A stretch of DNA of 64,000 bases from Scalesia atractyloides (taxonomy: Eukaryota; Streptophyta; Magnoliopsida; Asterales; Asteraceae). Made by a program: the position numbers and the translations under genes. Below, piece after piece: positions 1-11,600 of the stretch (position 1 is its first letter; each line of letters opens with the position of its first letter). Location of the stretch: NCBI GenBank assembly GCA_947069175.1, contig CAMTDV010000003.1, forward strand, positions 80,763,978 to 80,827,977, written 5' to 3'. The notes beneath the pieces are model-generated. The model did no database searches, was not told the DNA's origin, and saw only the letters and a list, made by a program, of their open reading frames with translations.

Positions 1-500
1 CAGGTGTAGACACAATGACAACTCAAAGTGGGGTTAGCTCACACGACGTTTGGTATAGCATGCTTTGGCCTAATAGGTACTTCGTACTCTCATCTTTAGT
101 CCCCATGTAGGCAAACTGGTCCTTTATTTTGGATTTATACGAATTCCAGCCTAGACAGGACGTTCCGACTACCGGTACTGGTACCCTTCCAGTTACTACA
201 TGCCCGTCATGAGAACTCACTTTGATGAGATTTGAAAACACAAAAATCATTGTAAAAGCAATCATGATGTGGTGTGTGCTTTCATGGATGTGATATGTTA
301 TGAGTCTATGATTCATGATAGGCATTATATGATAATACATACTTATGAACATACTTGCATAATATTGAATGTAACATTTAACATAAAACATATAAATATC
401 ATGAAATTTGGCATGTAACACACAAAAATCTTATAAGTTTCTAATCAACTATAGTATAGGCTCTAAGGGTCTAATAACCTATCCTATATCCCTATAGTCA
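1..500 (-). other. Untranslated leader of element A
   Basis: Between primer site and gag. The part at about 1-240 matches the leaders of C (about 20748-20985) and F (about 50985-51220), including the shared motif GTACCGGTAGTCGGAACGTC read on the sense strand. An open frame of 132 codons on the minus strand (23-421) is not credible as a gene, because the homologous leader of C and F does not keep it. Confidence 0.75.
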
Positions 501-514
501 TGGCTCTGATACCA
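501..514 (-). other. Primer binding site of A (initiator Met tRNA type)
   Basis: Reads TGGTATCAGAGCCA on the minus strand, 3 bases from the LTR end. This is the usual plant primer site complementary to the 3' end of initiator tRNA-Met. The same site is present in B, D, E and F. Confidence 0.9.
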
Positions 515-1582
515 ATCTGTCACACCCCGACCCGCAGCGGAATAAGAGTCGGGGCATAATTGGGTTATCACCAAAGCTCATGACATTTACTAATATGTTT
601 CATATTTAATAAATTCAAAGTTACATTTCCAAATATCCAAACATGTTCATACAATACAAAGGAAATAAACCAAACATAACATTCCCAACTCTAAACCATT
701 TTATTCTTCTAGTCCAAGTCCTATGTGTTCCTAGCTGCTGCTGGTGGGGGTTTTTGGGTCAACATAAGTTGGCGAGTGAACCTTGTTAGATAAACATTTA
801 TTAATGAATTACTTGTTAGTTTATCGATGAAAAATTGTGCATAATCATAGATGAGCAAATGTAAATAATCAACCACTGGCAAATAGCAGTCACAACTATA
901 ACATACAATAACATATGACAGCATACATGAACATACCAACATCATACGATAAATAACATAAATGAAACTGTGCGATCAAGGCTCAATCAAACGGAGCCGA
1001 TCGTATTGCATGTACTGAAAATGAAAATGTCTGTGCGATCAAGGCTCAATCAAACGGAGCCGATCGTATGTGGGCACGCCAGGTTCAACCTCATAATGAA
1101 ATGGGGAACATGCTCAACGCTCATAATGTAATGGGGAGCGGCGGCCTATGAATTTGCATGTACTGAAAATAATAAATTGCATCCAATAATAACTACACAA
1201 CAGAATCAAACTGAATACACATGTTCATGATATGATGTATGCACTATGGTTTAAATATATATAACAAGACACATGATACACCCCAAAACGTGATTAAACG
1301 GGGAACTTGTAAAGATTCACTCACATTGGGTGCGTTGGATTGGAGATGGTGATATGCGCACGAATTAGATGAGCGGAACAACGAGAAATACTAACCTAAA
1401 TAATAACGGACAAATATATTAAATGAGTGGATTTTATTAAGGATTTTAATGAAATTTTTAGATATATTTTTGTGAGTTTAATGCTATTTTCTATCTTTAA
1501 AAATGTTATTTTTAAGTATTTTTAATTGATTTTTAAATTAAATTAAATAAATAAAAATATAAAAAAAATTGTTTATTTTGCG

Positions 1583-1626
1583 TTAACCGTTGACCGTTAA
1601 CCGTTGACCTGTTGACTTGTTGACCG
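1583..1626 (+). promoter_or_regulatory. TTGAC (W-box-like) cluster in LTR A
   Basis: Four TTGACY motifs lie within about 45 bp. TTGACY is the core bound by plant WRKY factors. The cluster sits just beyond the third tRNA-like module, the same place as in F. Regulatory function is inferred; the tract could also be a simple degenerate heptamer repeat. Confidence 0.4.
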
Positions 1627-1647
1627 GTTCGGTCAGTGACATAGTTT

Positions 1648-2056
1648 GCGCCGGGTGAGGCTCGAACCCGAGACCTCCCGTACGCGTGCACGCAGCTTTA
1701 CCAACTGAGCTACGTGTCTAACCCGAAATAATCTTGTTATATTTATATACTTATTCAGTTTAATCGAAATTCTTTTAATTGCAAAAACATTTTAATTCAA
1801 CGAACCGGTGCCAGTGACGGGTTTCGAACGCGCGACGTGTGATTTAATGTTGCACACAGTCCACCGCTGGACTGTGTGTCTAACCTGGTTATTATCTCAG
1901 TTTTTATTATACTTAACAACTAACTGAGTTAACCCGGTTTAGTTTCTAAACAAAAAGGCATTTTATTACATAAGGAGTGCGTGTAGCAGGGTTCGAACTC
2001 GGGACTTGCGTGTGTATTTTGCACACAGTCCACCGCTGGACTGTGTGTCTAACCCG
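1648..2056 (-). other. Three tandem tRNA-like modules in LTR A
   Basis: In sense order on the minus strand the modules are at about 2056-1980, 1886-1808 and 1725-1648. Each starts with a GGTTAGACAC-like sequence, then a D-arm/A-box segment (TAGCTCAGTTGG in the third; GTCCAGCGGTGGAC hairpin in the first two) and ends with a B-box segment around GGTTCGA. The acceptor stems do not pair and no clean anticodon arm is seen, so these are not translation tRNAs. The third module is nearly the same as in F although the flanking DNA is diverged. Confidence 0.72.
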
Positions 2057-2892
2057 TTTAAACTAACAATTTTAATTATACTTATAGTATTATCAAAGTT
2101 CATCTTCTTCACTGGATATTTACCGACAGCAGTTTACATCATTAAAACTTGTTAATTCGATTGCTAAGCATTACACAAACTGATAAGAGAAAGCAGGGAT
2201 GACAATTAGAGGAAAAACATGCCGGTGAACGATTGGTTACAGAGTTCCGGCAGGCGTCGGTCTCTGTTTTTGTGCACCTCAACTGAACAGACGATTAGCC
2301 GTTTTTGATTAGTCGATTGTGGAATTGAAGTGATAAACAAACGTTAACGATGTGTTTGAAGGTCCTTACCGTTTCACAGACGGAAATAAAGACTTTCAGG
2401 GGAGTTCCGGCGAACTGGAATTAGTTGAATACAGCGCCTGAATTCGATTTCAATTGAGAGGTTTAAGTTAGAAATAGTCTAACAATTGTTGAACTATTGA
2501 AAGATTTACCGTTTGGGGTTGAATACGGTTTTCCGGCGACTTTTGCAGAAAATTCCGGCGAGTTAATTTAGACGTTCTGACGGTCTGAAAATGTGACGAG
2601 AGTGAAATGGAGTATTGGTATGACGTTTCTGAGTCGCGAGAGAGGTCTAGAGTTGAAGTAATTGAGACCTTGATTCTTTTCGGTTATAAAAACCGATAGT
2701 AATGAAAATTTATGTTCAATCACCTCTGAATTGATTAAAGACATCGGTTCATCGGTTATGAACGTGAATACGCGAGAAATCAAACGATTTGACGATTGAT
2801 TTGCCGATTTCCGTTTCTCAGTTGGTGAAACCGGTTTAACCTAGTCTGTATATAAATCTCATTTGTTTCCTAGAGATAACAGAAAACACAAA

Positions 2893-2975
2893 GTGGCGGA
2901 GTGGTGATGTGAGTGTATGTTGAGTCGTTGGAGTTGTTCTTGGCTAACCCGGGTTCGAGTCCCGGCAGCAACATA
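2893..2975 (+). other. Antisense tRNA-like module in LTR A
   Basis: Starts GTGGCGGAGTGG (A-box/D-arm of tRNA-Ser/Leu style) and has a T arm with stem CCGGG/CCCGG around loop TTCGAGT, a near-perfect B box. It is followed within a few bases by T8, a possible Pol III terminator. It lies on the strand opposite to element transcription. The acceptor stem is not complementary, so it is a tRNA-derived or tRNA-mimicking unit. Confidence 0.7.
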
Positions 2976-3155
2976 TTTTTTTTATTTATTTTGTTTTAAC
3001 TTTTTATCAAATATAATTTTTATAGTTTAGTTTATTTATTAATTATGTATCGTTTTAAATCAAAATAATCATAAATATTCAACGTAACTTTTATAACCTG
3101 ATATTCGATTACAAAACGGAGCGGATTTTGAAAACCCGATTTTTACAATGTTACA

Positions 3156-3734
3156 TTGACAACCCCAATGACCGACGAAGAAGCCGCATTGGATGACTTC
3201 ATACGCAATAGTTCAAGTTCGGGTTCGACCGAAGAAGATTAAACGAGGCTCAAGATATATTATTACTAGTGTAGTCGCACGAAAAAAATATATATATTAG
3301 TGGACCTTCTTGCGGATTAATATTTTAAGTTATGTATTTCATTTGTTACATTTATCATTTGTATTTTCATTGTTATGTAAAACCGTTTGTTCCAAGACTT
3401 AATGATATTATATTTTAAGTTTTTATATTTTCATAGTTAAGTTTTTATATTAAAAATCTGCATTTTCAGCAAAAAAAATTGAAAAAAATCTGCATTTTAT
3501 AAAGAACCGGTTTTTTTATCGGTTTTTTGATCGGTTTTAATATGAGTTACAAAACCGTTTTTTATAACCGATTATTCAATCAGTTATAACCGGTTAGTAC
3601 CAGTTACATGTTTTCAGTCTTAAAACCGGATCCTAACCGGAACCGGTTTATTAATAACCGGTTTTTATATGCGAAGAAACCGAACCGGTTAATAACCGTA
3701 ACCGGTTTTGAAAATTAACCGGTTTGTACACCTG
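3156..3734 (+). mobile_element. 3' end of a probable hAT-type DNA transposon
   Basis: An open frame ends at a TAA at 3240-3242 with an acidic, serine-rich tail, compatible with a transposase C-terminus. Then follows about 500 bp rich in AACCGGTT-type repeats (3500-3725) ending in CCGGTTTGTACACCTG, the style of hAT terminal and subterminal repeats. Element A is inserted at its left side and removed the rest from view. No catalytic domain is visible, so the family call rests on the ends only. Confidence 0.42.
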
Positions 3735-4384
3735 TAGCTATGATATATAAGTATTTTGTTTTAGTATTTATATAAACGAATTAGTTTGATTGTTTGTTTG
3801 TGTATAACTTACACAAATGAATGATACAAAACTGAATATGAGTTTGATAGTTTTTATTTACATAACCTACGAATACGAATATGTACTTAAGAAGCGTAAA
3901 ATTCAAAAACATGAAAAATTGATGATTTATATAATTTTCTTTTTGTTATCCCGATAATATATTGTTTTGTAATAATTAGAGCTGTAAACAAACAGAACGT
4001 TCATCGAACAGTTAATAAACGAACACAAACAAAATTCCGTTCGATTAGTTAAATGAACGAACACGAATAGATGTCTCATTCGTTCAGTTATGTTCGTGAA
4101 CGTTCGGTAATGTGTTTGTGAACATTCCTTCATGTTCGTTTTTTTGTGTTGTTCATTAAAGACTTTTTAGCATTTATTCATTTTATCTAAACTTTTTATA
4201 TTCTTTAATTCTTATTTATCTCATTACCAAAACAAATAAAATAGGAAACCCAATCTCCACCTTGTTTATGCACTGCTTCAACGATTAGGGATTCAAGGTC
4301 TAGCGCCACTCCCTCCCACCATCCACCTCTACCACCATCGTCTTTGCCGATTTTATCTGTGTTCGTGAATTATTCGTGAACACG
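3735..4384. repeat. AT-rich spacer and GTTCG-rich subterminal repeat of a DNA transposon
   Basis: 3735-3975 is AT-rich without a recognisable feature. From about 3978 (AGAGCTGTAAACAAACAGAA) the sequence is full of GTTCG/CGAAC words (for example GTTCGTGAACGTTCGG near 4093-4108), typical of subterminal repeats. Matching words (CGAACACGAATAGA, CGTTCGGTAA) occur at 63900-64000 beyond solo LTR G, suggesting that one repeat was split by G. Confidence 0.4.
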
Positions 4385-5499
4385 TGTAACACCCCGAAAA
4401 TGGGTTTGGTAATTAGGCCAAATTAACTAAGGATGAGCGGGTAAAATACCGTGATGGTTAAATAACTCGTGAACAAAATAACTAGGAATAATTAATCTAG
4501 TTGATTTGTAGTATTGTTAGTAATAAATGTTGGATGATATTCATTTATAATTAAAATCTCAAACATGAGGGACTAAAAGGGGAAAAGCTGAAACTTAATA
4601 ATCAAAATTAAAACAAAACACAACACACACTAAGTGTGTATGTGTGAGTGTAACGATCAAGAGGAGAACAAGGGGAGCAAAACCCTTGTTCATCTAATTC
4701 ATCAAATTGAAAGGGAAATTGGACACCAAATCCATGCATGAGCATGAATAATCGATAACCTAGACTAGGGGATCATAAGGTATGTATAAAATCTAGATTG
4801 GTGAAAGTCATAACTTAAGACAAGTAGAATACTTGCAATTAGATTTGTTGGATTATGATCCAAGATGAAATTGAGTGTTTATGTATGCTTAATTTTGTTA
4901 GACAAAATGAAATTATGAGATAATTGAGGTAAGGTTACTTGTAAATGATCAACAAGTAGTTTATGCAGTGGGTTTTGATAATATGATAAAGTTGATGATA
5001 AACTTGTGTTTAAAATCATCATACATGCTAGTAATCAGAAAATACTTGAACAATTTATATGTTTGAGTACATGTTCATACTTGTCATGAAATAGATTTTC
5101 GTACGATATGATGAAATTGATGTTATATGCATGTTAAATGATGTTTGAAATTATCGTGTGTTTATAAATGTTTTAAGTATTTGGCTAAGTTGGATGTTTG
5201 GGTAAATTCCATAATTATGATGCCATAGGTTATTTTATAGCAATGAAAACAATCCCAAGTTCTTATATGAGATTGATATATTAGCATACAATAATTGAAA
5301 TTTATATTAAATTGATGTTAACAATTGTATAAATTTAGTTGAGAAATTTAGTTAAAACGATGGCCTAGAAATAACACCTACCGAATAATTGATGGAATGC
5401 CCAAATGACTTGTTGAACTTAATTATGCATTTGCATATGTTACTAGGCAGTTGCCTTTTAAAAGTCAAACTGATTTATAATAAGATCGAATAGTAATTT
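4385..5499 (-). repeat. Solo LTR G, piece 1 (element 3' side)
   Basis: Begins TGTAACACCCCG on the plus strand. Read on the minus strand the end is CGGGGTGTTACA, like the 3' ends of the other gypsy LTRs here. Its left flank ACACG pairs with ACATG at 63890-63894 as a one-mismatch TSD. No primer site lies to the left, so no internal region adjoins it. Broken at 5500 by element B. Contains no credible gene. Confidence 0.5.
5495..5499. other. Target-site duplication of B, left copy (AATTT)
   Basis: AATTT directly left of the LTR. The identical AATTT lies at 17181-17185 right of the other LTR. Confidence 0.9.
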
Positions 5500-5940
5500 T
5501 GTCACACCCTCAATTTCCACTTGCGGAGTTTTACCGCGAGGCGTGTGAACAAACCAGAATCTGAAACACTAGTACGTCGAACGACTCTATATGATTTGAT
5601 AATACGTTTTCCAAAAATCATTTGTTTAACCATTCATCGTAGATTTTATATTGTCTTAGTTAGTTACCAATGTTTAGCGGAAGCATTAGTTTTTATGGTT
5701 GAGCGGAAGCATAAAATAAGTAGTGAAACGGGCGCCAACACAAACGCCAAAACAAATGAAAAACCCAAAACAATGTTTGTAAATGAGACTCGATAAAAGA
5801 TGTCTTGATCAATGCAAGTGAGTGCACCTAGAGCTCCTAGCGTCCTGAGAAACATGTAAAGAAACAAGTGTCAACATTAAAGATGAGTGAGTTCACAGGT
5901 TTTCATAAATTCGTTTGTTCGGTTATGAGTTGTTTCCCCC

Positions 5941-6180
5941 GTTATCCCTAACCCGGGATAACGATTTAGTTCCATTATTCCCAACCCGGAATAATACTGA
6001 TAGTTCCATTATTCCTTACCCGGAATAATACCGATAGTTCCATTATTCCTAACCCGGAATAATAACGTTGTTGGTTCCATTATCCCTAACCTGAGATAAT
6101 ATTGCTGATGGTTCCATTATTCCTAACCCGGAATAATATTGTTGTTTGTTCCCTTATTCCAAACCCGGAATAATATTGTT
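5941..6180. repeat. Tandem array of about seven hairpin repeats in LTR B (left copy)
   Basis: Units of about 27-38 bp each contain an inverted repeat such as ATTATTCC-taacc-GGAATAAT or GTTATCCC-taaccc-GGGATAAC. Units differ at single bases while the arms co-vary in the TTATCC/GGATAA and TTATTCC/GGAATAA versions, which suggests that pairing matters. The right LTR has the same array at 14756-14996. Confidence 0.8.
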
Positions 6181-7998
6181 GATTCGTAAATAAGTTCAAT
6201 GTTAACATATATAGGTAGCTAGCCTAAAGTTATGTCACGTAAGTGTTCGCGATCGAAGCTGACTGTTGTGCCTCCGTGTGCCAGGCCTATCACTGACCAT
6301 GGCGAAGTTAGGCCAAATTATTCACCCGTTGACCATACCCGGTCGGCTAGAGCGACTAGCTCGGATGGGGCTTGTCGGGCCCAGTAGTACTACTTATAAT
6401 TTCCCCGCTATTTAAACCCAATACTAACGATCCGAGAGATTGTCGAGGACTTATGTGATATAGCTGCTTAGTGACCATAACGTTACATTAACATTAACTT
6501 AGTTACCGAATAGTTATGTGATGTTAAATTCGTATAACGTAAAGAGATTGAGTTTGAAGAGCGTATACATGTTTCTCCCCCTGTTGTTTAAAACCGGATA
6601 AAATTAGGGGCCGTGAACTCACCTTTAGTTGCTCGGTTAGTGTAGCAAAGAAGTCGTAAAGGATGGGACCGCTAATTGCGTCCTAACAAACCAATTGATT
6701 TCAAGTCAGTGTGTGAACACACCAATACAAAATTCTACACATAATTTACGCACAAAGTGATACACACAATCAAAATTCTTAACACTCAAACATGCATGCA
6801 AGTATCCTCATGTGAACATAGTAATCAAAACAATTTATCATGAACATAATCCAATCCATGCAACACTTTGGTGCACACATTCACAAGTTATCAAGTTTCA
6901 GCTTACATACTCATAATTCGGCTGTTTTCTAGGATTTTCATAAAATAGTTCCAACGTTCCAAAAATTCCAATTATTCTACAGCAGGTGACAACTATACTG
7001 TAGAAATTTATATAAATTTTTCAAGTCCTAATACTTTACCAATTAACCATAAATATTAATATACTAGGCTGCAGTCAGATTCGTCGCTTTCTGACTGCAG
7101 TCCACGGAAAAATTTATTTAAAAATCACCGATCTTCCAATTAACAAAATTCCAGTGGGAGTTGCCCGGAAATTTCCATACCTAGTTGCTGTACAAATTTC
7201 ATGATTCGACTCCCTACAGATTATAAAATCCAACTCGATAAACAACTAACAAAATTTCAGGATTTCCACAGCTTTAGTTACTGAACTTAATTGGCCACTT
7301 AAAAATATCAAACGACTTCAGAAAAATATGAATCCAGCGCCATTAGATTCGTTATTCAGATCTCTACGTTTTAGACTTCAGAAAATCCGTTTTTCGACAA
7401 CTAATGACCGAGTTACAGCCAGTTGAAGTCGGCTGTAACTATCATTCAGCACCTGTTTCAGCATTTTATCACAACTAATTCGCAATAACCGTCGATACGA
7501 TGAACCTAGGCGATCAAGAACTGATTTTTCCAATCATAGATCAATACATATATCATATCCATACAAACCCTAATCATAATCTCTAGTTTTTATAAACAAA
7601 ACACAGCCTATGTTTCCAGATTTCGAACAAACATCAACTTGCAAACATCATCAATAAATCGGCTAACATAACCCTACATTCAAGCATATAATCCGAATAT
7701 GATCTTGCAAACAATTATAATCCTAACCTTTAATAACAAGATCAATGAGCCGTGAGTGAGATGAGGAACCAATGATCAAAAGAATCGCGACCGAGGATGA
7801 AGATGGAGTTGTAACAAGCTGCTTGCGGTCGAGGGACTGAAAGGAGGGCTGCTCGCGATCAAGGGACAAGAGGGCTGTTTGCGATCGAGGAGGTGAACAA
7901 GGGGCTGATCTCGCGACCGAGGGGTGTGTAGCAAGGCAGCCGCCGGCTTCTTTAGATATTAGGGTTTTTGTGTTGTGAAGAAAGCATGCATGTGTTTG

Positions 7999-8006
7999 TA
8001 TATATA
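7999..8006 (-). promoter_or_regulatory. TATA box of LTR B (left copy)
   Basis: On the minus strand GCGCCTATATATACAAAC, the best TATA context in the LTR. Transcription would start about 30 bp downstream, in CTTTCTTCACAACAC. The matching box in the 5' LTR is at 16816-16823. Confidence 0.55.
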
Positions 8007-8363
8007 GGCGCAAGAGATGAGGGAAGGGAATGGGTTGCGGTTTGGGTTTGTTCTCGCGGCCGAAAGGACTTGGGTGGGTCGGTTTGGGTTGTTTGCTCGC
8101 GACCGGATGGTTTGGGTTTAAGGTTTGGGTTTAAAACTTGATCCCCAAGTTTAGTTCCTTGAGTCGCAAGAAAAGAGGCCGGCTCGTGTCGCGGTTCGGC
8201 TCGATTCATTTGTTTATTTACTACGTCTATACATTATAACTAACATAAAACACGAACTCGGATATCACATAATAACGCACCAACTTATAAACGTTTAATA
8301 CGTAGCACATAATTTATTCGACAAGTATTGCGTTTAAGTTATCCGAAAAACCGGGATGTCACA

Positions 8364-8373
8364 TTATCCCCAT
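8364..8373 (-). other. Polypurine tract of B
   Basis: On the minus strand ATGGGGATAA lies directly before the LTR start TGTGACATCC. This is the expected plus-strand primer position. Confidence 0.65.
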
Positions 8374-8624
8374 GTTGAAAGAATTTTCGTCCCGAAAATT
8401 GAGTAAACGCGGTTTAGAATGCAGCGTACATGTTTAGAGTGCCACGCACAAAGAGTTAATTCGTTAACGATGGTGTGCGAAGTTACAAGAAGTTCCCAAG
8501 TGCCATGCACAAAGATTCCCCAGTGCCATGCACAAGGATTTAGTTAACAATGCTACGCGAAAGTATGAGAAATTTCCAGGTTGTCACATCATCCCCATGT
8601 TGAAAGAATTTTCGTCCCGAAAAT
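8374..8624 (-). repeat. Linker with duplicated polypurine tract and LTR-start relic
   Basis: About 46 bp spanning LTR tip and polypurine tract (8358-8404) recurs at 8582-8628, immediately after the pol stop codon. At the second copy the tract (8589-8598) is followed on the minus strand by TGTGACAACCTGGAAATTTC, resembling but not equal to the LTR start. The segment between also holds three AGTGCCAYGCACAA repeats (8437-8455, 8498-8516, 8521-8541). It looks like the beginning of a second LTR type left by recombination. Confidence 0.6.
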
Positions 8625-11600
8625 TTAGTTACTGGTATCGTTAGTTTGCTGCTCAGTTGCGAAGAGGTGTGGGTATTTGCTTTTCAATTGGTCCTCTCTT
8701 TCCCACGTGAACTCCGGTCCACGCTTAGAGTCCCAACGAACCTTAACGATCGAAATCTTGCTGTGCCTTCGAGTCTTGATCTCACGATCCATGATCTCGA
8801 TAGGCTGTTCCACAAAGTGCAGTTGTTCATCCACTTGAATCTCATCCAATGGAATAACTAGAGTTTCATCTGATAGACACTTCTTCAGATTTGACACGTG
8901 AAACACGTTGTGAACTCCACTGAGTTCGGCAGGAAGGTCTAATTGATAAGCTACGGGTCCAATACGTTTCAAGATTACAAACGGACCTACGTACCGTGGG
9001 TTTAGTTTCCGTTTTCCAAAGCGGATTACACCCTTCCAGGGTGACACCTTCAGTAGGACGCGATCGCCTACTTGAAATTCGAGCGGTTTGCGTCGTTGAT
9101 CCGCTTAGCTTTTCTGTCGATCTCGTGCCGCCGCCATGCGGTTTCTGATTTGTACAATCTTTTCAGTAGCCTCAAGTATTAACTCAGGGCCTGTGAGTTT
9201 ACTGTCACCGACTTCTGCCCAACAGACCGGTGATCTACATTTACGACCGTATAATGCCTCAAACGGTGCTGCCAAAATACTCGTATGATAACCGTTTTTA
9301 TATGAGAATTCCACTAAAGGCAGGTGGATTTCCCAACTATTTCCGAAGTCTACTACGCATGCCCTAAGCATGTCTTCCAACGTCTGTATGGTCCTTTCGC
9401 TTTGACCATCAGTCTGAGGGTGATAGGCTGTGCTCATATCTAAGCGTGTTCCCAACGCTTTCTGAAGTGACTGCCAAAAGTTGGACGTGAAGCGAGCATC
9501 TCTGTCTGAGATGATGGACGTTGGCACTCCGTGCCGAGAAACTACTTCCTTAATGTAGATGCGAGTCAACTTCTCCATCTTATCTGTTTCTTTAATAGCT
9601 AGGAAGTGTGCGGACTTAGTTAAACGATCCACAATCACCCAGATGGTATCGCAACCACCCAAAGTTCGCGGGAGTTTAGTGATGAAATCCATCGAGATCT
9701 GATCCCATTTCCACACTGGGATCTCAGGTTGTTGGAGTAGCCCCGATGGCTTTTGATACTCTACCTTGACTTTTGCACAAGTCAAACACTTACTCACGTA
9801 GGTGGCTATATCAGCTTTCATGTTGGGCCACCAATACACAGCTTTAAGGTCTTGATACATCTTATCCGAACCAGGATGGACCGAGTATCGGGATTTGTGA
9901 GCTTCGTCCATGACTAGCTCTCTGAGGTTTCCGTAGAGAGGTACCCATATGCGATTCATGAAATACCGGGCTCCATTGGGTTTTACTTCCCAATCGCGTT
10001 CCATTTTTCCCACCGATTCGGCCTTGATGTTTTCTTCCTTAACTGCTTCTAACTAAGCGTCGCGTATCTGTTCGGGTAACCCCGAATGAATAGTGAGCTG
10101 TAGTGCTCGTACCCGACGAGGTTTCAAGTGTTCCTTCCTACTGAGGGCATCAGCTACCACGTTAGCTTTACCCGGGTGATACCGAATGGCACACTCATAA
10201 TCGTTCAAGAGTTCGACCCAGCGACGTTGTTGCATGTTCAACTCCTTCTGATCAAAGATGTGTTGGAGGCTCTTGTGGTCTGTAAAGATTGTGCACTTCG
10301 TTCCATAGAGGTAGTGTCTCCAAATCTTAAGTGCAAACACTACTGCTCCCAATTCCAGGTCATGCGTCGTGTAGTTTTTCTCGTGAACCTTCAATTGTCG
10401 CGACGCATACGCGATGACCTTATCGCGTTGCATGAGTACGCATCCCAACCCCTGAATGGAAGCATCACAATATACTACAAAGTCATCTGTCCCTTCCGGC
10501 AAGGACTGAATGGGTGCACTGCAAAGTTTCTGTTTCAGCAATTGAAATGCCGCTTCCTGCTTGTCACCCCAAGCATACTTGATGCCTTTCTGGGTGAGGG
10601 TAGTAAGCGGTTGTGCGATCTTTGAAAATCCCTCGATGAAACGTCTGTAGTAACCAGCCAAGCCCAAAAATTGGCGGATCTCCGTCGGTGTCCTGGGTGC
10701 TTCCCAGTTTTTGATAGCTTCAATCTTGGCAGGGTCGACGTGGATACCCTTTTCATTTACGATATGCCCGAGAAACTGAACTTCCCGAATCCAGAAATCA
10801 CACTTTGAAAGCTTGGCATATAGCTTCTCCTGTTGAAGTAATCCTAGCAGTAATCGTAGATGTTCAGCATGTTCTTCTTCACTTTTGGAGTAGATGAGTA
10901 TGTCATCGATGAACACAATGACAAACTTGTCGAGGTATGGTTTACACACGCGGTTCATGAGGTCCATGAACACCGCGGGTGCGTTGGTGAGACCGAAGGG
11001 CATGACCAAGAACTCATAATGACCATACCGAGTACGAAATGCCGTCTTAGCGATATCCTCCTCCCTGACGCGTAGCTGGTGATAACCGGACCGTAGATCA
11101 ATCTTGGAATAGTAGCTTGACCCTTGAAGTTGGTCGAAGAGATCGTCGATGCGAGGTAACGGGTATCGGTTCTTGACAGTAACCTTGTTGAGTTCCCTGT
11201 AGTCGATGCACATGCGGAAGGTCCCGTCCTTCTTCTTGACAAAAAGGACTGGAGCTCCCCATGGCGAAGCGCTTGGTCGGATAAATCCCTTTTCTAACAG
11301 CTCCTGAAGTTGGGTAGACAGCTCCTGCTGCTCGGCTGGAGCTAGGCGGTATGGAGCCTTGGCGATAGGAGTTGCATGGTTCGCCAATTCGATTTCAAAC
11401 TCCAATTGTCGATGGGGTGGAAGACCAGGTAATTCCTCTGGGAATACATCGGAAAAATCACGGACGACAGGGATATCTTCTATACGTTTCTCGTCCTTAG
11501 GCTGTTCGGTAACCAGTGCGAGTAAAGCGAAGGAGTTCTTCCTCCGAAGATACTTCTGCGCTTGCATGTAAGAGATGATGTTGGTGACGGCGCTTGCCTT

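Larger units (their letters stand above)
1..3155 (-). mobile_element. Partial Ty3/gypsy LTR retrotransposon A (5' LTR, primer site and leader only)
   Basis: The element runs right to left: LTR at 518-3155, then primer binding site, then untranslated leader that leaves the window at base 1. The LTR reads TGTAACATTG...GGGTGTGACA on the minus strand and belongs to the same family group as elements C and F, whose LTR starts, ends, leaders and tRNA-like modules match. No gag or pol of A is inside the window. The right flank begins TTGAC, the expected TSD, but its partner is outside, so this cannot be checked here. Confidence 0.88.
518..3155 (-). repeat. 5' LTR of element A
   Basis: 2638 bp with ends TGTAACA and TGTGACA. 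It carries one opposite-strand and three sense tRNA-like modules, a cluster of TTGAC motifs, and a twice-repeated segment near 970-1070 containing GATCAAGGCTCAATCAAACG, which can fold on itself (GATC-GGCTC with GAGCC-GATC). It aligns with the LTRs of F over its whole length but is clearly more diverged from them than the two F LTRs are from each other. Confidence 0.88.
5500..8363 (-). repeat. 3' LTR of element B
   Basis: 2864 bp. On the minus strand it starts TGTGACATCCCGG and ends GGGTGTGACA. It contains a TATA box, an array of hairpin repeats (5941-6180), and GAAGTCGGCTGTAACT-type short inverted segments near 7420. Short open frames in it (for example 5521-5796 and 7723-8209) recur in the other LTR because the LTRs are copies; they are not genes. 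Confidence 0.93.

Noticed and set aside
5521..5796. Open frames inside the LTR of B (also 7723-8209 and their copies at 14296-17026)
   Set aside because: They occur in both LTRs only because the LTRs are duplicates; no homology to proteins and overlap with promoter and hairpin structures.
5941..6180. Series of rho-independent terminators
   Set aside because: The hairpins lack following T tracts and the setting is a plant LTR, not a bacterial genome.
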